A stretch of DNA of 64,000 bases from Lycorma delicatula (GCF_047948215.1 NC_134462.1:116680437-116744436), one strand, 5' to 3'; counted from the first letter of the stretch, positions 35,717 through 46,800 are shown. The notes: a model not told the origin generated them from the letters alone. Numbers and translations: made by a program.

Positions 35717-35849
35717 ATACGAGAGGAAATTGTTTATGAAGGTAAGCCCTATTTTATGCTTGTGAAATAACTAGTTGCGCTGATAACGGAGTAAAAACGA
35801 TACCCAAGACTTAAATTAATGGAGACTAATAAAGACTTAAATTATGGAG

Positions 35850-36180
35850 GAGTTACCATCGCAGGGAGTAATAGAGCGCTGAATGCTGAACATGATAAGA
35901 AATGTCGAAGTTTTACTTTCTTCCTCTCGTGTTCTCGCGTTTAATAGATTTACCTTGCCGGTGAAAGTGCGCACTTGTATATAACAGCGCGCACAATACA
36001 TTGAGCTTTTGTGCCACAACCAATGCGATGCTTCAGATGCCAGCGATTTAGCCACACCTTGGCTCGAGTGACAGACCACAAATATGCGGAGATGATGTAT
36101 GAAATCATGAGGGGAACCATGCAAGGCTCCTACCGTCTGCGTTAACTGCAGAGGACATCTCGATTCCCCCCCGAGGGGAG
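35850..36180 (+). pseudogene. LINE ORF1 (gag-like) zinc-knuckle remnant
   Basis: Across frames the plus strand reads RNVEVLLSSSRVLAFNRFTL, PVKVRT, then QPMRCFRCQRFSHTLARV. The last is a CCHC knuckle with its final Cys replaced by Val. Next come ICGDD and HEGN pieces in a second frame, then CVNCRGH in a third. This is the usual PxRCFxCQxFGH-C / CGxCG-HE / CVNCxGxH triple knuckle of LINE ORF1 proteins, here broken by a stop and at least two frame changes. Minus-strand open frames over it are shadows. Confidence 0.68.
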
Positions 36181-36330
36181 AAGATCCCACCTCGTAGCGT
36201 GTCCGGTCTCTACACCACCCCCTCCGTTCCTACCCAGCAGTGGCTTTAACGGAGGACATCTTCTCGCTCTCAAACTGATTGTGCCACACAGCTTTCAGTC
36301 CAGGCCCGCAGAGATGCCACCGATGCAGAT
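36170..36330 (+). repeat. GC-rich repeat shared with the right edge of the window
   Basis: Aligns with 63850-64000: gaagatcccac / gaagacaccc, ctacaccaccccctccgt / ccacaccaccctctccgt, tggctttaacggagga / ggggctttaccggagg, then tcttc, ctgattgtgccac / ctgattacatctt, and tttcagtccagg / cgtcagccagg. Since it abuts the ORF1 knuckle remnant, it may be LINE sequence or a separate short element. Confidence 0.65.
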
Positions 36331-36439
36331 GCCCCGAGGGACATCTACATCGGTAAAAATTCACCCCGAGATAGATTTACGTATTTATGCCTTCAGAATG
36401 AAGACAACGGACACCTGCAGCTACCACGTCGCCCTCAGG

Positions 36440-36600
36440 AACTAAGCTAGAAACCTAACCGCGGAAATTTCTCACTATCCGTAACTCGCAAACGAAGCGT
36501 TTCAGAACATACAATTACATGATCTTTTTACATTACTTTTACGAGTACAAGTCACGGAAAATTTCGTGATACACTCTGTATATAAATGGAAAAGTTCTTT
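36440..36600 (-). mobile_element. Isolated mariner-like terminal fragment
   Basis: ctatccgtaactcgcaaacg and aagcgtttcagaacata parallel ctacccgtaactcagaaac and aagcgtttccagacctata in the right arm of the long-TIR mariner at 13.4 kb. The segment ends cgtgatacactctgtatata, a plausible TA-flanked tip. No transposase piece is present. Confidence 0.6.
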
Positions 36601-36739
36601 CGTTAAAACTGCCAGATACGGCAAGTTTTTACATAGCAGAGTTCGATGCTATGCAGCAAGCTCTTCGCTAAACAGAATATTTTATCTAAAAGATAGTGCT
36701 TAAATGTTCCAATTTTTTAAGTGCACTAAATGGTACTTG

Positions 36740-37312
36740 AAATATGAACGCTGAGGATGTCCTTACCGCACACATCCTGTCCATTTTATATGTATTAAAC
36801 CGAATACAAAGATGGGTATTTGTATCGACTTCAGGATTTGCTGATATCTCAAGATAAGAAAGCGCAGACGAAGCTGCCAGAATGGCAACATATTATCGGA
36901 ATACTGACATCCGAGTGGCAGACGTAAAACTCCCGACTAACAATGACTACCCAAACCAAGTTGGCTAATGAATGGAGATGATCGAACAATAAATTAAATG
37001 CGATTAAAATTACTTCATATAAATAAAAGACCGACGCGAAATCGATTAGCCTGGAACAATTGGCCTTGACCAAACTCAGAATCGGTTACACGCTTATAAG
37101 AAATTGAAATTTGTTATTCGTAGATGAAAAACCGATATGCAGTGTATGTGGCAAACCAATTAACGTTAAGCATCTACTGAAGTGTAAAATAAATGAGAAC
37201 CTCAGAAAGAGGTACGGATTAAGAAATAATATTGCTACTGATTTGGAAACCGGCGAAAAAGGAAAATTATTTGCTTACTTAAAAGCCAGCGAATTACTAA
37301 CGCCTTTATAGT
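36740..37312 (+). pseudogene. I-clade LINE RNase H end and C-terminal knuckle
   Basis: The first part reads HILSILYVLNRIQRWVF and then ESADEAARMATYY, the end of a LINE RNase H domain (GNExADEAA), followed by IRVADVKLPTNNDY. Several stops follow. An open stretch (37111-37311) then gives KPICSVCGKPINVKHLLKC, a C-x2-C...H...C knuckle, and a C-terminus ending in ASELLTPL before TAG. Upstream of it a shifted frame reads EQLALTKLRIGYTL, the LxRLRIGHTxL motif that precedes this knuckle in I-group and jockey-group LINEs. The copy is inactive. Confidence 0.75.
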
Positions 37313-37599
37313 AAGGTTTTTATGACTGTCAGTTGGTGTTACGTTCACCTGAGAATCCCGTGTGTGAAGACCTTCACGCTAAACACTGCGGTATGAAAAT
37401 TACATGGAACTGACAGGCTTTTTTTTGTGTATTTTCTTTTAATGTGTGTTTTATATTTATGTTTTAAGAAAGTGTCAGGGTCCTTTACATCCTGTACGGG
37501 ATATACGTGTGTTTTTTATTCAATATTTCATATTAGTGTTTTTTTTTTGTTTTTTGTGTTTTATTGGTACTGGTGATTTAATTCTCTTTTTAAAGAAAA

Positions 37600-38505
37600 T
37601 CAGAAAAATAAATTGCATAATTTAATTAGGTAAGGAATCAACAAATCTCATCTTTTATTTTAATTATTCCGTTTAGATATATAAAAAATAAGCTTGACTT
37701 TTTTTAAAAAAATTAACAAATGAAACCTTTCAAAAGAATTTTCTCTAAATAAATAAATATTTTTTCTCATAGTAAATGAATAGTTTAATTTCTCTATACT
37801 TTTGCCACAGAGAATAAACCCCGTAAAATATGTTACGAATGAAAACTGTATGAACCCCGCGGGAAAATAAAGAGTCTATGCAAATAGTGCATAATTTTTT
37901 TTTTTAATATTAAAAGTAAAATAAATAAAAAATTGAAATATTGCGGTTTTAAAATTGTAGTTTATTCATACGAGCACATATTTTTGAACGACAGAAGAAA
38001 CATAGACAAATTTTTAAAAAAAATAATTTAATAAATAAATAATACTTATAATCCAAGAAAAAATAATAACTTTTTTTATAGTCATTTTTTATAAAATGTT
38101 TATGTAATTTAATTAACAGAAGTTTATCATACATAATCCGGGATATATTTTACTGATACCCTTAACGGGCCAACATTAGTTTCTGGTTTTTATTACAAGA
38201 TTATTATTACAAATCCTCTTAAAAACAAAGAAGAGTATTACAATAAAGTTTAAAAAGAGGGTAACATTATTATTTTACTAGGATTCACAGTAGTATAAAA
38301 TACATTTCACGATTTAATTTAATAAAACTAAAGAGATTTTTACTCTTTTTTTTCATTTCTACATCACAGTAAATTCTAAGTTTAGATTAAAATAAAAGAA
38401 ATTATTTTATTTTATTTTTATTTAAGCTAAATTTTAAAGATGAATTTCAACAACCAGAAAAAATTTTATTTGTTAATATAAAAATAATAGAAAATAAGAT
38501 CAATG
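37600..38505. other. AT-rich DNA, no gene recognised
   Basis: Frequent stops; no element protein. It includes poly-T at 37892-37904. Confidence 0.5.
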
Positions 38506-38519
38506 AAAAATGTTTACTT
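38506..38519 (+). repeat. 14-bp target-site duplication, left copy
   Basis: gaaaaatgtttact, identical to 39396-39409, bounding the RTE-like LINE. Confidence 0.88.
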
Positions 38520-39377
38520 TTTAATCTTTACATAGAACTAGCAGTTAATGATGTTAAAGAACAATTTAGATGCGGAGTAACAGTACAATGTGAAAAGATA
38601 AAGATGCTACGATTTGCTGATGATATAGTAATTCTAGCCGAGAGTAAAAAGGATTTAGAAGAAACAATGAATGGCATAGATGAAGTCCTACGCAAGAACT
38701 ATCGCATGAAAATAAACAGGAACAAAACGAAAGTAATGAAATGTAGTAGAAATAACAAAGACGGACCACTGAATGTGAAAATAACGGGAGAAAAGATTAT
38801 GGAGGTAGATGAATTTTGTTATTTGGGAAGTAGAATTACTAAAGATGGACGAAGCAGGAGCTATATAAAATGCCGAATAGCACAAGCTAAACCAGCCTTC
38901 AGTAAGAAATATAATTTGTTTACATCAAAAATTAATTTAAATGTCAGGAAAGATTTTTTGAAAGTATATGTTTGGAGTGTCGCTTTATATGGAAGTGAAG
39001 CTTGGACGATCGGAGTATCTGAGAAGAAAAGATTAGAAGTTTTTGAAATGTGGTGCTATAGGAGAATGTTAAAAATCAGATGGGTGGATAAAGTGACAAA
39101 TGAAGAGGTATGGCGGCAAATAGATGAAGAAAGAAGCATTTGGAAAAGTATAGTTAAAAGAAGTGACAGACTTATAGGCCACATATTAAGGCATCCTGGG
39201 ATAGTCGCTTTAATATTGGAGGGATAGGTAGAAGGAAAAAATTGTGTAGGCAGGCAATGTTTGGAATATGTAAAACAAATTGTTAGGGATGTAGGATGTA
39301 GAGGGTATACTGAAATGAAACGACTAGCACTAGATAGGGAATCTTGGAGAGCTGCATCAAACCAGTCAAATGACTGA
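38520..39377 (+). pseudogene. RTE-like LINE reverse transcriptase, C-terminal half
   Basis: The frame is open from the truncation point (FNLYIELAVNDVKEQF) to the natural TGA at 39375-39377, apart from one TAG at 39225-39227. The reverse transcriptase active-site motif is FADDIVILAE (38616 onward), followed by KDLEETMNGIDEVL, KTKVMKCS, the DEFCYLGSRITKDGRS segment, YVWSVALYGSEAWT, EMWCYRRMLKIRWVDK and GHILRHPG. After the stop comes VEGKNCVGRQCLEY and the C-terminus ESWRAASNQSND. The order and wording match insect RTE-like endonuclease/reverse-transcriptase proteins. The N-terminal endonuclease and fingers are absent. The 207-codon open piece starting at the internal ATG 38604 is not a separate gene. 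Confidence 0.88.
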
Positions 39378-39395
39378 AGACAAAAAAAAGAAAAA
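38520..39395 (+). mobile_element. Young 5'-truncated RTE-like LINE
   Basis: About 876 bp between perfect 14-bp direct repeats. It begins inside the reverse transcriptase, runs through the ORF's natural end and stops in a short A-rich tail (gaagacaaaaaaaagaaaaa). These are the marks of target-primed reverse transcription with premature termination. The perfect duplication and single in-frame stop imply a fairly recent insertion. Confidence 0.9.
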
Positions 39396-39409
39396 GAAAA
39401 ATGTTTACT
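39396..39409 (+). repeat. 14-bp target-site duplication, right copy
   Basis: gaaaaatgtttact, identical to 38506-38519. Confidence 0.88.
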
Positions 39410-40217
39410 ACGTATTAGATAATTTTATTAAACTCTAAACTCATCAGCGAAAACATAATCAATTTTTGTCGTTATAAGTAATTCTTACGCACAATTAGTG
39501 ATTTTGACTTTATTTTTTACTATTCCTTTTATACATTTTGTATACACTTTATATAATATCCTTTTTTTGTGTTTTTTTTTTTTTCATTGTTAAACGCGAA
39601 TTTCAGTATTCCAAGAGTTAATGCTAATAATTTATCATTAAATTTTACCTGCCGGGTTGAGTATATTAAGATGAAAAATAAAAGAAACTGAAAAAGTACA
39701 CAATGGATAAAAAAACATTTTAAGTTTACCTTTTTATCATTTTCATATCACAGTCTAAAGAACTCTTTTTTATATAATGTTCTATTTCTCTTTTTATTAG
39801 CGTTATTATTCATTTTTCAATTTCTTTAAAAGAAACTTTTTTTCCTTTACTCACCAGTCATATAAAATTTTTATATCGTTAGTTTGTTTTTTTTTTGTTC
39901 ACACAATATCGGCTTATGATAATGTATTTTTAATACACATAAAAATATGAAATATTAATTTTAGATATGTTTAGTTTTAATTTTATTTTTAATTACAGAT
40001 TTCATTATTCATATTAAATCTCAGTTATTTCATATCGGTAAAGTAATTAAATCTAGTTTTTATGAATTTATCTTCCTCTCTTTTTTTTTAGTTTGTAAAA
40101 AATATTTAATTATTTTATTTATTCTAGACGAAGTTATATGAAAATTTTCAATAATAAAAATTCCTATTAACAATTTTAATTAAATATAAAATACATGAAA
40201 TATTAATATTTTTCTTT

Positions 40218-40249
<32 letters not shown>

Positions 40250-41116
40250 GGATAGTTACATCGGTTTTTTAATATTATAAAAAGACTCCATTTTAATATG
40301 CACTCATGCAAGTCTTCCATAACAGATAAAAAGTGTACTCGATCTTTTTGATATCTCATTTTTAACCATAACTATATTATACTCTAAGAAACGCCCTTTA
40401 CTTTGAATTTTAATTTATTTTATCATATAAACAAGAGATGAAAAAACCCATCACTTTTTCAAAACATTTTTTGGACAAGGCAATAGAAATTCAGTTTCAA
40501 TTCGACCGTTTTGGGTTTCATCTGTTTGTAAGTAGTGTATTTGTAACTTAATTACGGCTAAAGCCGAATTTCAATTTTTATGAAATTTTGCAATAAAGTA
40601 CTTTTTTATTGCGTTAAATAAGATACGTTCAATTTTTTTTAGAAAGACTACAATTGAGGTACGATGGAAAAATATCTATCGCCATGCTATAAACACAGTT
40701 CCTTCTTCATTCTTGACACAAACTCATCATTTAATTTCAAGCCTACTACTCAGCGACTAAGCATTACACGTACTTCACCGTTTACATTTTACACCGTAAT
40801 CTGTATTTCGCTCTGAGACTGTTTTTCTCTTGCTAGTGTACAACATGAAGCCTAAAATGTACAGTTAAAAAAATTATTTACCAAAAATATATATACGTAT
40901 ATACTTATTCGACGATTATCACTGGATGTTGTTCGGTGTTCCTGGAATAATATTTACAAGATGGCAAATGAAAAATTATTTTTAACGGAGCTTAAAACTT
41001 TTTCTTTCAGATATCCTGTAACTTTCCATACGTAGGAAAATTAAACACTTTTTTTGAAGGCCATGGTAAATCGGGAAAAGATACAAAACATAAATCATCT
41101 CAAGCAATGTAACAAT

Positions 41117-41225
41117 AACGCCAACACAATCATCCGTCTTTTAGCACGGTGAAAAAATAATACACTGAAGACACAAGGATATTCCAGCTGTGCAAGCGCA
41201 GCTGGCGTATGCTTGTGTTGGCGTT
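41117..41225. repeat. 13-bp perfect inverted repeat spanning ~110 bp
   Basis: aacgccaacacaa (41117-41129) and ttgtgttggcgtt (41213-41225). An inner short palindrome cagctg-tgcaagcg-cagctg sits near 41186-41205. Possibly a decayed MITE. Confidence 0.7.
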
Positions 41226-42187
41226 GGTGATACTTTCCTTGAAATAATTTACGTTTTGTATCTGTTTCTGATACGCCATGGCCTTCATAAAAATGTTTAT
41301 TTTTCTCATGTATGCAAACTTACGGGTCACTTTGTATAATAAGCAAGACCGACACCTATGATTTGTACTTTATTTCAATTGAATCTTATTAATCCAATTT
41401 CATCGCGTTAAATTCAATATAAAATGAGCGATGTTTACACGTCACAAAATAATTAGTTTAATAATCACGTAATGCAGAGTACAGAAACATAGATTTTCGG
41501 GGTTTGTCGTCTATTCCAACTATGTATATGAAATCAATATTTCTAAAATTATGATAAACCGTAAAAAACGTATTGTCCTGTATAAATCGAAACCTCCCCT
41601 TCTGGCAAGTTTATCAATTTGATAGGTGGCGACGCTACCAATCTTCAAAATAGATTTTTTTGACGTCTTCCGTACCTTCAAATTAATTTGATTACATAAA
41701 TAAGAATGATGTGTTTAAGAATCCTGAATAAAAATGTAATCTTAAGCGCAAAACAATCTTTCGATTAGCATTCTTGTTTTTTTATAGAAGCGCATCAAAC
41801 TCCCACAACTACTATAAAAATATTCAGGCTTCAATAGCGGTCCAAGAAGGATTAGCTGACCCTGATCGGTCAAGAACGACTCAGGGACAACTCAACCGGT
41901 TTACATCAAATTTTTAACTTGCATATCTAAATTGCAATTTAACTGATGTAGAAGTTTGAAGATTTTTGAGCCTCAAAACTTCATATATTTATATAAAACA
42001 CATCCCGTTACGTATTTCGCACGATTTATTTAATATTTATTCAACACTCTTCACGCATACAAACACGCTTTTCAGAACAAATATTTTTCTCCGAATTTAT
42101 TTTCAAAATTAGCGATCGTTCTTTTTTTTTACAAAAAAGATTGTTTAGGAACAATTATGACTTTATACGTCCGCACTACTTTGCGGG

Positions 42188-42879
42188 TTAAACTTTCATT
42201 CGAGAAAACTTTAATTAAACTTTCACATACGTTTTCAGTTCTATGTAAAAAATTAAATCAAAATTTTCAGTCAAATTTAAACTTTCATTCGAAAAAGACT
42301 ACAAGAAGTCTTTTTATATTTCAATATAAAATATTTTTTCCTACGTACAACTCTATGCCTTAACATATTTATGATCAGCTAATGTGTTTTTTTACCATTT
42401 ATATACTAGATCTCAACGAAAGAGATGTGATGAACAAAATGTATCACAACTTACTTTTTATTCTTAATAGTGTTTCGTATTGATCTTGAATACGATACGA
42501 TGATGAATGAATAGATCTTGATACGAATATATGAATGAATTCATCTTGTAGAATTCGATGTAGAATAAAAAAAAAACAATATGTCTCGTATTAAAATGGA
42601 ATCCCTATAGCAAATATAAGAATGCTTTCGACCAGGTAACCAGTATCGAAACTCGATTTATTTTCAAACGAAAACACATGGGATTTTGACTAAACTTGAC
42701 AGGTCCGCCGAAAGAGATTGAAGCATCCAAAAAGTAAAACATCATTCAACTACGCTAAGAGTTGTTTAATAAATTACTAATAGTCACATTTATCTTTTCA
42801 TTTGAGTAGTTTGAATTTCATATGATAGTGAAATAGAAATGAAACTACGTAAAAACCAAATGATCGAATGAAAGTTTAA
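42188..42879. repeat. 16-bp motif, two direct copies and one inverted
   Basis: ttaaactttcattcga occurs exactly at 42188-42203 and 42277-42292, and its reverse complement at 42864-42879. The outer pair could be the ends of a ~690-bp non-autonomous element. No coding sequence lies between them. Confidence 0.65.
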
Positions 42880-43210
42880 GCTTGACAGAACGTGTCAACT
42901 AGAAAAAAAAATTGTTTTACCTATAGGAACCAAAATGTAATTATAAAAATGTATAAAATATTTTTACCGTTTGTTTCTTAATTTTAATCATTAAACGTAA
43001 ATTTAAATCTTCTAAATTCAACAACAATAAGTATCTAGAAAATTTTTTATTAAAACTGAAAAAAATAGTGTATTTGTAAAGCAAGTGTATTTTAAATGAA
43101 TAGTGTATTTTAATATTCAATATTTTTATCATTATTGTGTTTACTATGCTAAAAAAAAGAAATATTATTATAAACTTAATATAATAAATTTAATCTTGTG
43201 AACTCTTACA

Positions 43211-43212
<2 letters not shown>

Positions 43213-43263
<51 letters not shown>
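43213..43263. repeat. (TA)n microsatellite
   Basis: Pure TA repeat abutting the 3' end of the R1-like fragment at 43264. Confidence 0.92.
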
Positions 43264-43265
<2 letters not shown>

Positions 43266-43690
43266 TTTTTTTAAAATCTTTTCTTACTCGAGATACCTCT
43301 CTACAGCCGGACCCACAGTTAGGTATAATGCAGTCTAAGAGAGTATTCTTTAACTCTAACGGGCCTTCCCACCCGCCAGCTGAACATCCGGTAAGGCAGG
43401 TCGGCCCGCCGGTTGGATTTTTTACTTTATGCCTGCCTCTAACCCCCAGCGAGGAGACTCCAGATCCAGCAATTCCGTAACCTTCATCCCCATCCCAGGG
43501 GCCGGGTCTCGGTCTTTTGAGTGTATTATGCCTCAAATGGGGAGTCCCCAAGGGGATCCCCCACCGGGACTTTGGTCTTGTCTCCCCCCTAAACGACGTC
43601 AAAAAGCGTCACACTTCGTACATGGAGTCCCCAGGTGATCGTCGGAGCCAGCACACCAGGGCATGCCGGCCCTCACAGCTAGAGCAGTCC
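43264..43690 (-). mobile_element. R1-like LINE 3' UTR fragment
   Basis: A GC-rich block in AT-rich DNA. Its 43350-43415 part aligns with the 3' UTR of the R1-like LINE at 28528-28592, in the same orientation. The minus-strand 3' end (gaaaagattttaaaaaaatc) runs straight into the (TA)n tract. There is no reverse transcriptase, so it is strongly 5' truncated. The 144-codon minus-strand open frame over it (43602-43168) ends in translated TA repeat and is not a gene. Confidence 0.65.
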
Positions 43691-43699
43691 AACATTTTC

Positions 43700-45575
43700 C
43701 TGATTTTAATTCTCTTTTCATAAAAATATATTTTTTTGTCGATTTATCAATTAATTTAATTAAATGTTACCATTGTTATTTACGATATTTGAGTTGGGAT
43801 AGATGTAGCGGAAAGGGTGGGTTCCACCCCTTTAAAAATAATTTTAAAAAGGTTCCCCTTGAGAATGGTGTACATGTAAAAAGAAATGCGATGGGACTGA
43901 TAGCTGCTGAATAATAAAGGTGGTAACTTTTCAAACGATCACTCGGTATAAATAATATTAATAAAATAAATGTTCTTTCGGATTAATATGTACTTAAATA
44001 TGTACTAGTGTTTGGTGCCAGGAGTTCTTTTTCATACTGTAGTGGTTTATCTAAATTAGTATCTTTATGATATACACGAATCGTTCTTAATTAACGAGAT
44101 TATTTTTACGTATTAATTTAAACTATAAGTACTTTTCTATTCTAATTATTAGTTTGTAATGATGCTTGTCTGATCAAGGGTTTCCTTCATCTAAAAGCAG
44201 TTTATGTTTTAACTACGGATTTGTTCATTTATTTACGTAATCCGTAATGTAATTACGGATTTAATCAATCTGATTAAATTATTTATTGGATCAAATTAAG
44301 TTTTCCCCATTATTTTGGCATTATATACAGTCCAAAATTAATTTTTATTTGAAAACACAAAAATGTTATTGCTTTATACAGCAACAGGTTAACGCCCAAT
44401 ATCAGTTACTATTAGATGATAATGAATTTTGTAAAGTTTAAGAAATTCCATTTTTAATCGGGATTCGAACTCAAAACCTCCAGATTTAAGAATCTGTGTT
44501 AAAATTTTATCACAATTTCTGTTACTTTTTGCGTGTAGTTTAAAAAAAAATTATTTTCCAGTTTATCTTTAAATTAAAATTTTTACAAGTAGAAAATAAA
44601 TTACCAGTTTAAAAAACTATCAGTAATTTATTAATCCTCAATAATTAGCATCGAGTTCAAAAAGTTGAAATTAATAGAAAAATCAGAAAGTATAATTTTT
44701 TAATTCTATTTTTTTTATTCAACTTCTGTTAAGTTGATTTTTCTTTTGCATGAAATACTTTACATTTTTACTGTTATTTTTGTTAAAATTTTATTAAACC
44801 ACAAAATTCCTGCCCGTATTAAAGAGCCACCTTTAAGGAAAAAAATATAAGAAACCTGTCTGTATAAAAAAAAGAAATTGAATGCAGAGAAATTATTTAG
44901 ATATTGCTAATGAGCATTATCTAAGGCCCTCTGGAATACAGTTTTTAGTATTAGTATATTATTCTATTTGTTCAATTAATTTTCTTGAATATTTTTACTC
45001 GAATGAACTTTGATCATCAGAATAATATTCTAGATAACACTGAGTTATAAAATCAAATACTAAGCGATGACGAAAAAAGTTTAAAGTATTTTCAAATCGT
45101 TAAATGGAACCGATCCAATATTTTGTTTAAGATTTCTTTCGATAATGTTAACTCGACAAACTTGCCATAGGATTGCCTTATAATCATCCTCTACAAATTA
45201 AAAAAGAATTGTCGAAATCGTTTCTTTCGACTTAACATATGATTTGAACACACAAACTCTACGCAAATATAAAGGGGCTGAATTTTAAATATAAACCTCC
45301 ACATTTTAAATGGAAATCGGTTATTAAACTTTACCGAACTTTTTAAAAAATGTAAAAGGACCGATATTTTATTACTGCCAATATTAAATAAAATATTGTT
45401 GATTTTTATAGACCAAATCCACTCATACGCTGACTTAATTTAATTATAAAACTTTAAATATTTTATTTTAGTTCGTTTCACGTGAATAAAACGTACAGTA
45501 TTGTGGACGAAACGGATTAACATTTTATATCTCGGAGTTTATACCGCCGAGTGCATAATAAGCTCACAAGGCTGG
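43700..45575. other. AT-rich DNA with one tRNA-like remnant
   Basis: At 44453-44520 the minus strand carries a tRNA-like arm (cagattcttaaatctgg) and a B-box-like ggttttgagttcgaatcccg. This is probably a decayed SINE or tRNA pseudogene; no cloverleaf closes. The hairpin aatccgtaat-gta-attacggatt lies at 44239-44261. No protein-coding signal. Confidence 0.4.
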
Positions 45576-45900
45576 AGTTTATAAATAAGTGCCAAAATCG
45601 GAAGGGGATGATAGCGAAGGAGGGAGGAACTTTTTAAGAAGTTTGAATACGACGGTGCTTTCTTAATTTTCCAAGGAAAATGCTTTCTACTTCCAGAAAC
45701 GACCGAACGAACGAACAAACCCTCCTGTCCTCATCGTTTCGTAAACCATCTCGTGAACGTCAACACTCGCTGTGTCATTCAGCTACTAGCGCGCTCTTCC
45801 CCTTGTGTCGGGAACCAATTAAAAGTTTTCTACGCATCGATGCGGAAAACTTTGTCGTCCATCGAGAGAACAACGTGTAAAGTATTTTACCACTTTATAG
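45576..45900 (+). other. CpG-containing, less AT-rich patch; possible 5' exon or promoter
   Basis: A TATAAATA lies at 45580-45587, and a 66-codon open frame (45680-45880, rich in Arg, Ser and Thr) follows. The patch stands out from its AT-rich surroundings by its CG dinucleotides (cgaccgaacgaacg, ctagcgcgctcttcc). I recognise no domain. This is one of the few places where host exon sequence could sit, but there is no splice or homology evidence. Confidence 0.25.
45822..45853. repeat. 32-bp near-perfect palindrome
   Basis: aaagttttc, a two-base bulge ta, the 12-bp palindrome cgcatcgatgcg, then gaaaacttt. The symmetry extends over 15 base pairs per arm apart from the bulge. Confidence 0.88.
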
Positions 45901-46470
45901 CTTAAATTTGATCAATATATATATTGTTAACCGCAAAATACCTTCTTTCACTCGGCGATGTGAAATCAAATCGTTATAACGTTTACGATTTAATAAAAAT
46001 GTACGATAGATTATAACAAACTTATTTAATAAAAAAATCTTTCAGCTTTTTACTATTAATTCAGATAGTAATGTTTTATTCCCGTATACGCAATTATAAC
46101 TACTTTACCATAAACAATATACCTTTGTATTTTCTATAAATTTTAACTAAGCAAATATTCTATACGGGTAGCAATGTTCTAAGTCGCTTTTTAATCTAAA
46201 TTTTTCCCGTTTGAATTCAGCTGACATTTCAAAACTTGTTTTTTGTAAAAATAAATTTTATTATAATGTTGTTTTGACATTAATCAAAGCACTTTGTTGA
46301 TTTATATGCGACTTATCAATAATAACGTATAAATTTATAATTATTTGAATCTTGAATACTCGTATTGAAATTATTTGTGTGACAATACAGATTTCCCATA
46401 CTGTTTCTTATCAAATTACGCTTAGTAAATTGGAAAATTATGTTTTAAAAGACTTCAGATCTCCAGAAAA

Positions 46471-46565
46471 CAGCTGACAACACAGGTGTAGGAGTTTCCC
46501 GTCACGCGGCTAAAGCCGCTTTTCGGGAAAGTCTTGCAACTGTGGGTTGTTTCTGATGCACAGCT
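46471..46565. repeat. Nested hairpin of ~95 bp
   Basis: The outer arms cagctgacaacacag (46471-46485) and ctgtgggttgt...cacagct are partly complementary. The middle arms tttcccg (46495-46501) and cgggaaa (46524-46530) pair perfectly, as does the apical stem gcggc-taaa-gccgc (46506-46519). Either a small fold-back/MITE or a structured RNA. Confidence 0.65.
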
Positions 46566-46654
46566 TACACACGCATACACGTTTAACTTAATTTAAAATA
46601 TTTATCATTTTATATAATTTTTTTTCCGTTATTTAATTCAATAATTCTAATTAA

Positions 46655-46800
46655 AGCGCTCGCGCATACCGTATTTAATTCGCGCGGGTGTGACGATAGC
46701 AGCGGCGACGGTCGGCTCTAATTCAACTAATGTAATTTACAACGTACATTGAATAAATTTCGCTTATGCGGTCGGCAGACAGGTGTAGCCACAAGACTTA
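46655..46800. other. GC- and CpG-rich patch
   Basis: aaagcgctcgcgcatacc, ttcgcgcgggtgtgac and agcagcggcgacggtcggc stand out sharply from the AT-rich flanks. It could be a promoter or 5' UTR, or an old element; no open frame or partner copy is seen. Confidence 0.3.

Larger units (their letters stand above)
35220..37600 (+). mobile_element. Fragmented I-clade LINE, plus strand
   Basis: Pieces of one LINE appear in order: a conserved N-terminal ORF1-like segment (35393-35716), a gag-like zinc-knuckle segment (about 35850-36180), then, after a large internal loss, the RNase H end and a C-terminal knuckle (36740-37312) with a short 3' UTR. A stray mariner terminus (36440-36600) lies in the gap. 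The related minus-strand copy at 47990-51106 supplies the middle (endonuclease, reverse transcriptase). The presence of an RNase H domain points to the I group of clades. The outer limits are approximate. Confidence 0.65.
39410..43212. other. AT-rich DNA, no gene recognised
   Basis: AT-rich throughout, with TA microsatellite at 40218-40248. Two inverted-repeat structures are listed separately. A segment near 41625-41650 (ttgataggtggcgacgctacc) faintly recalls the 5' leader of the intact mariner (ttgataagtggcgccagcct at 13629), but nothing else of that element is seen. Confidence 0.45.

Noticed and set aside
35837..36190. 117-codon minus-strand open frame as a gene.
   Set aside because: It is the shadow of the plus-strand LINE ORF1 zinc-knuckle remnant, which explains the sequence better.
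38604..39227. A free-standing 207-residue host reverse transcriptase gene.
   Set aside because: It is the interior of a 5'-truncated LINE bounded by a 14-bp target duplication; the reading continues past the stop to the LINE's normal C-terminus.
43168..43602. 144-codon minus-strand open frame as a gene.
   Set aside because: It is R1-like 3' UTR sequence running into translated (TA)n repeat; no protein motif.
44453..44520. Functional tRNA (UAA-like anticodon) on the minus strand.
   Set aside because: Only the anticodon and T arms are readable; the acceptor stem does not close.
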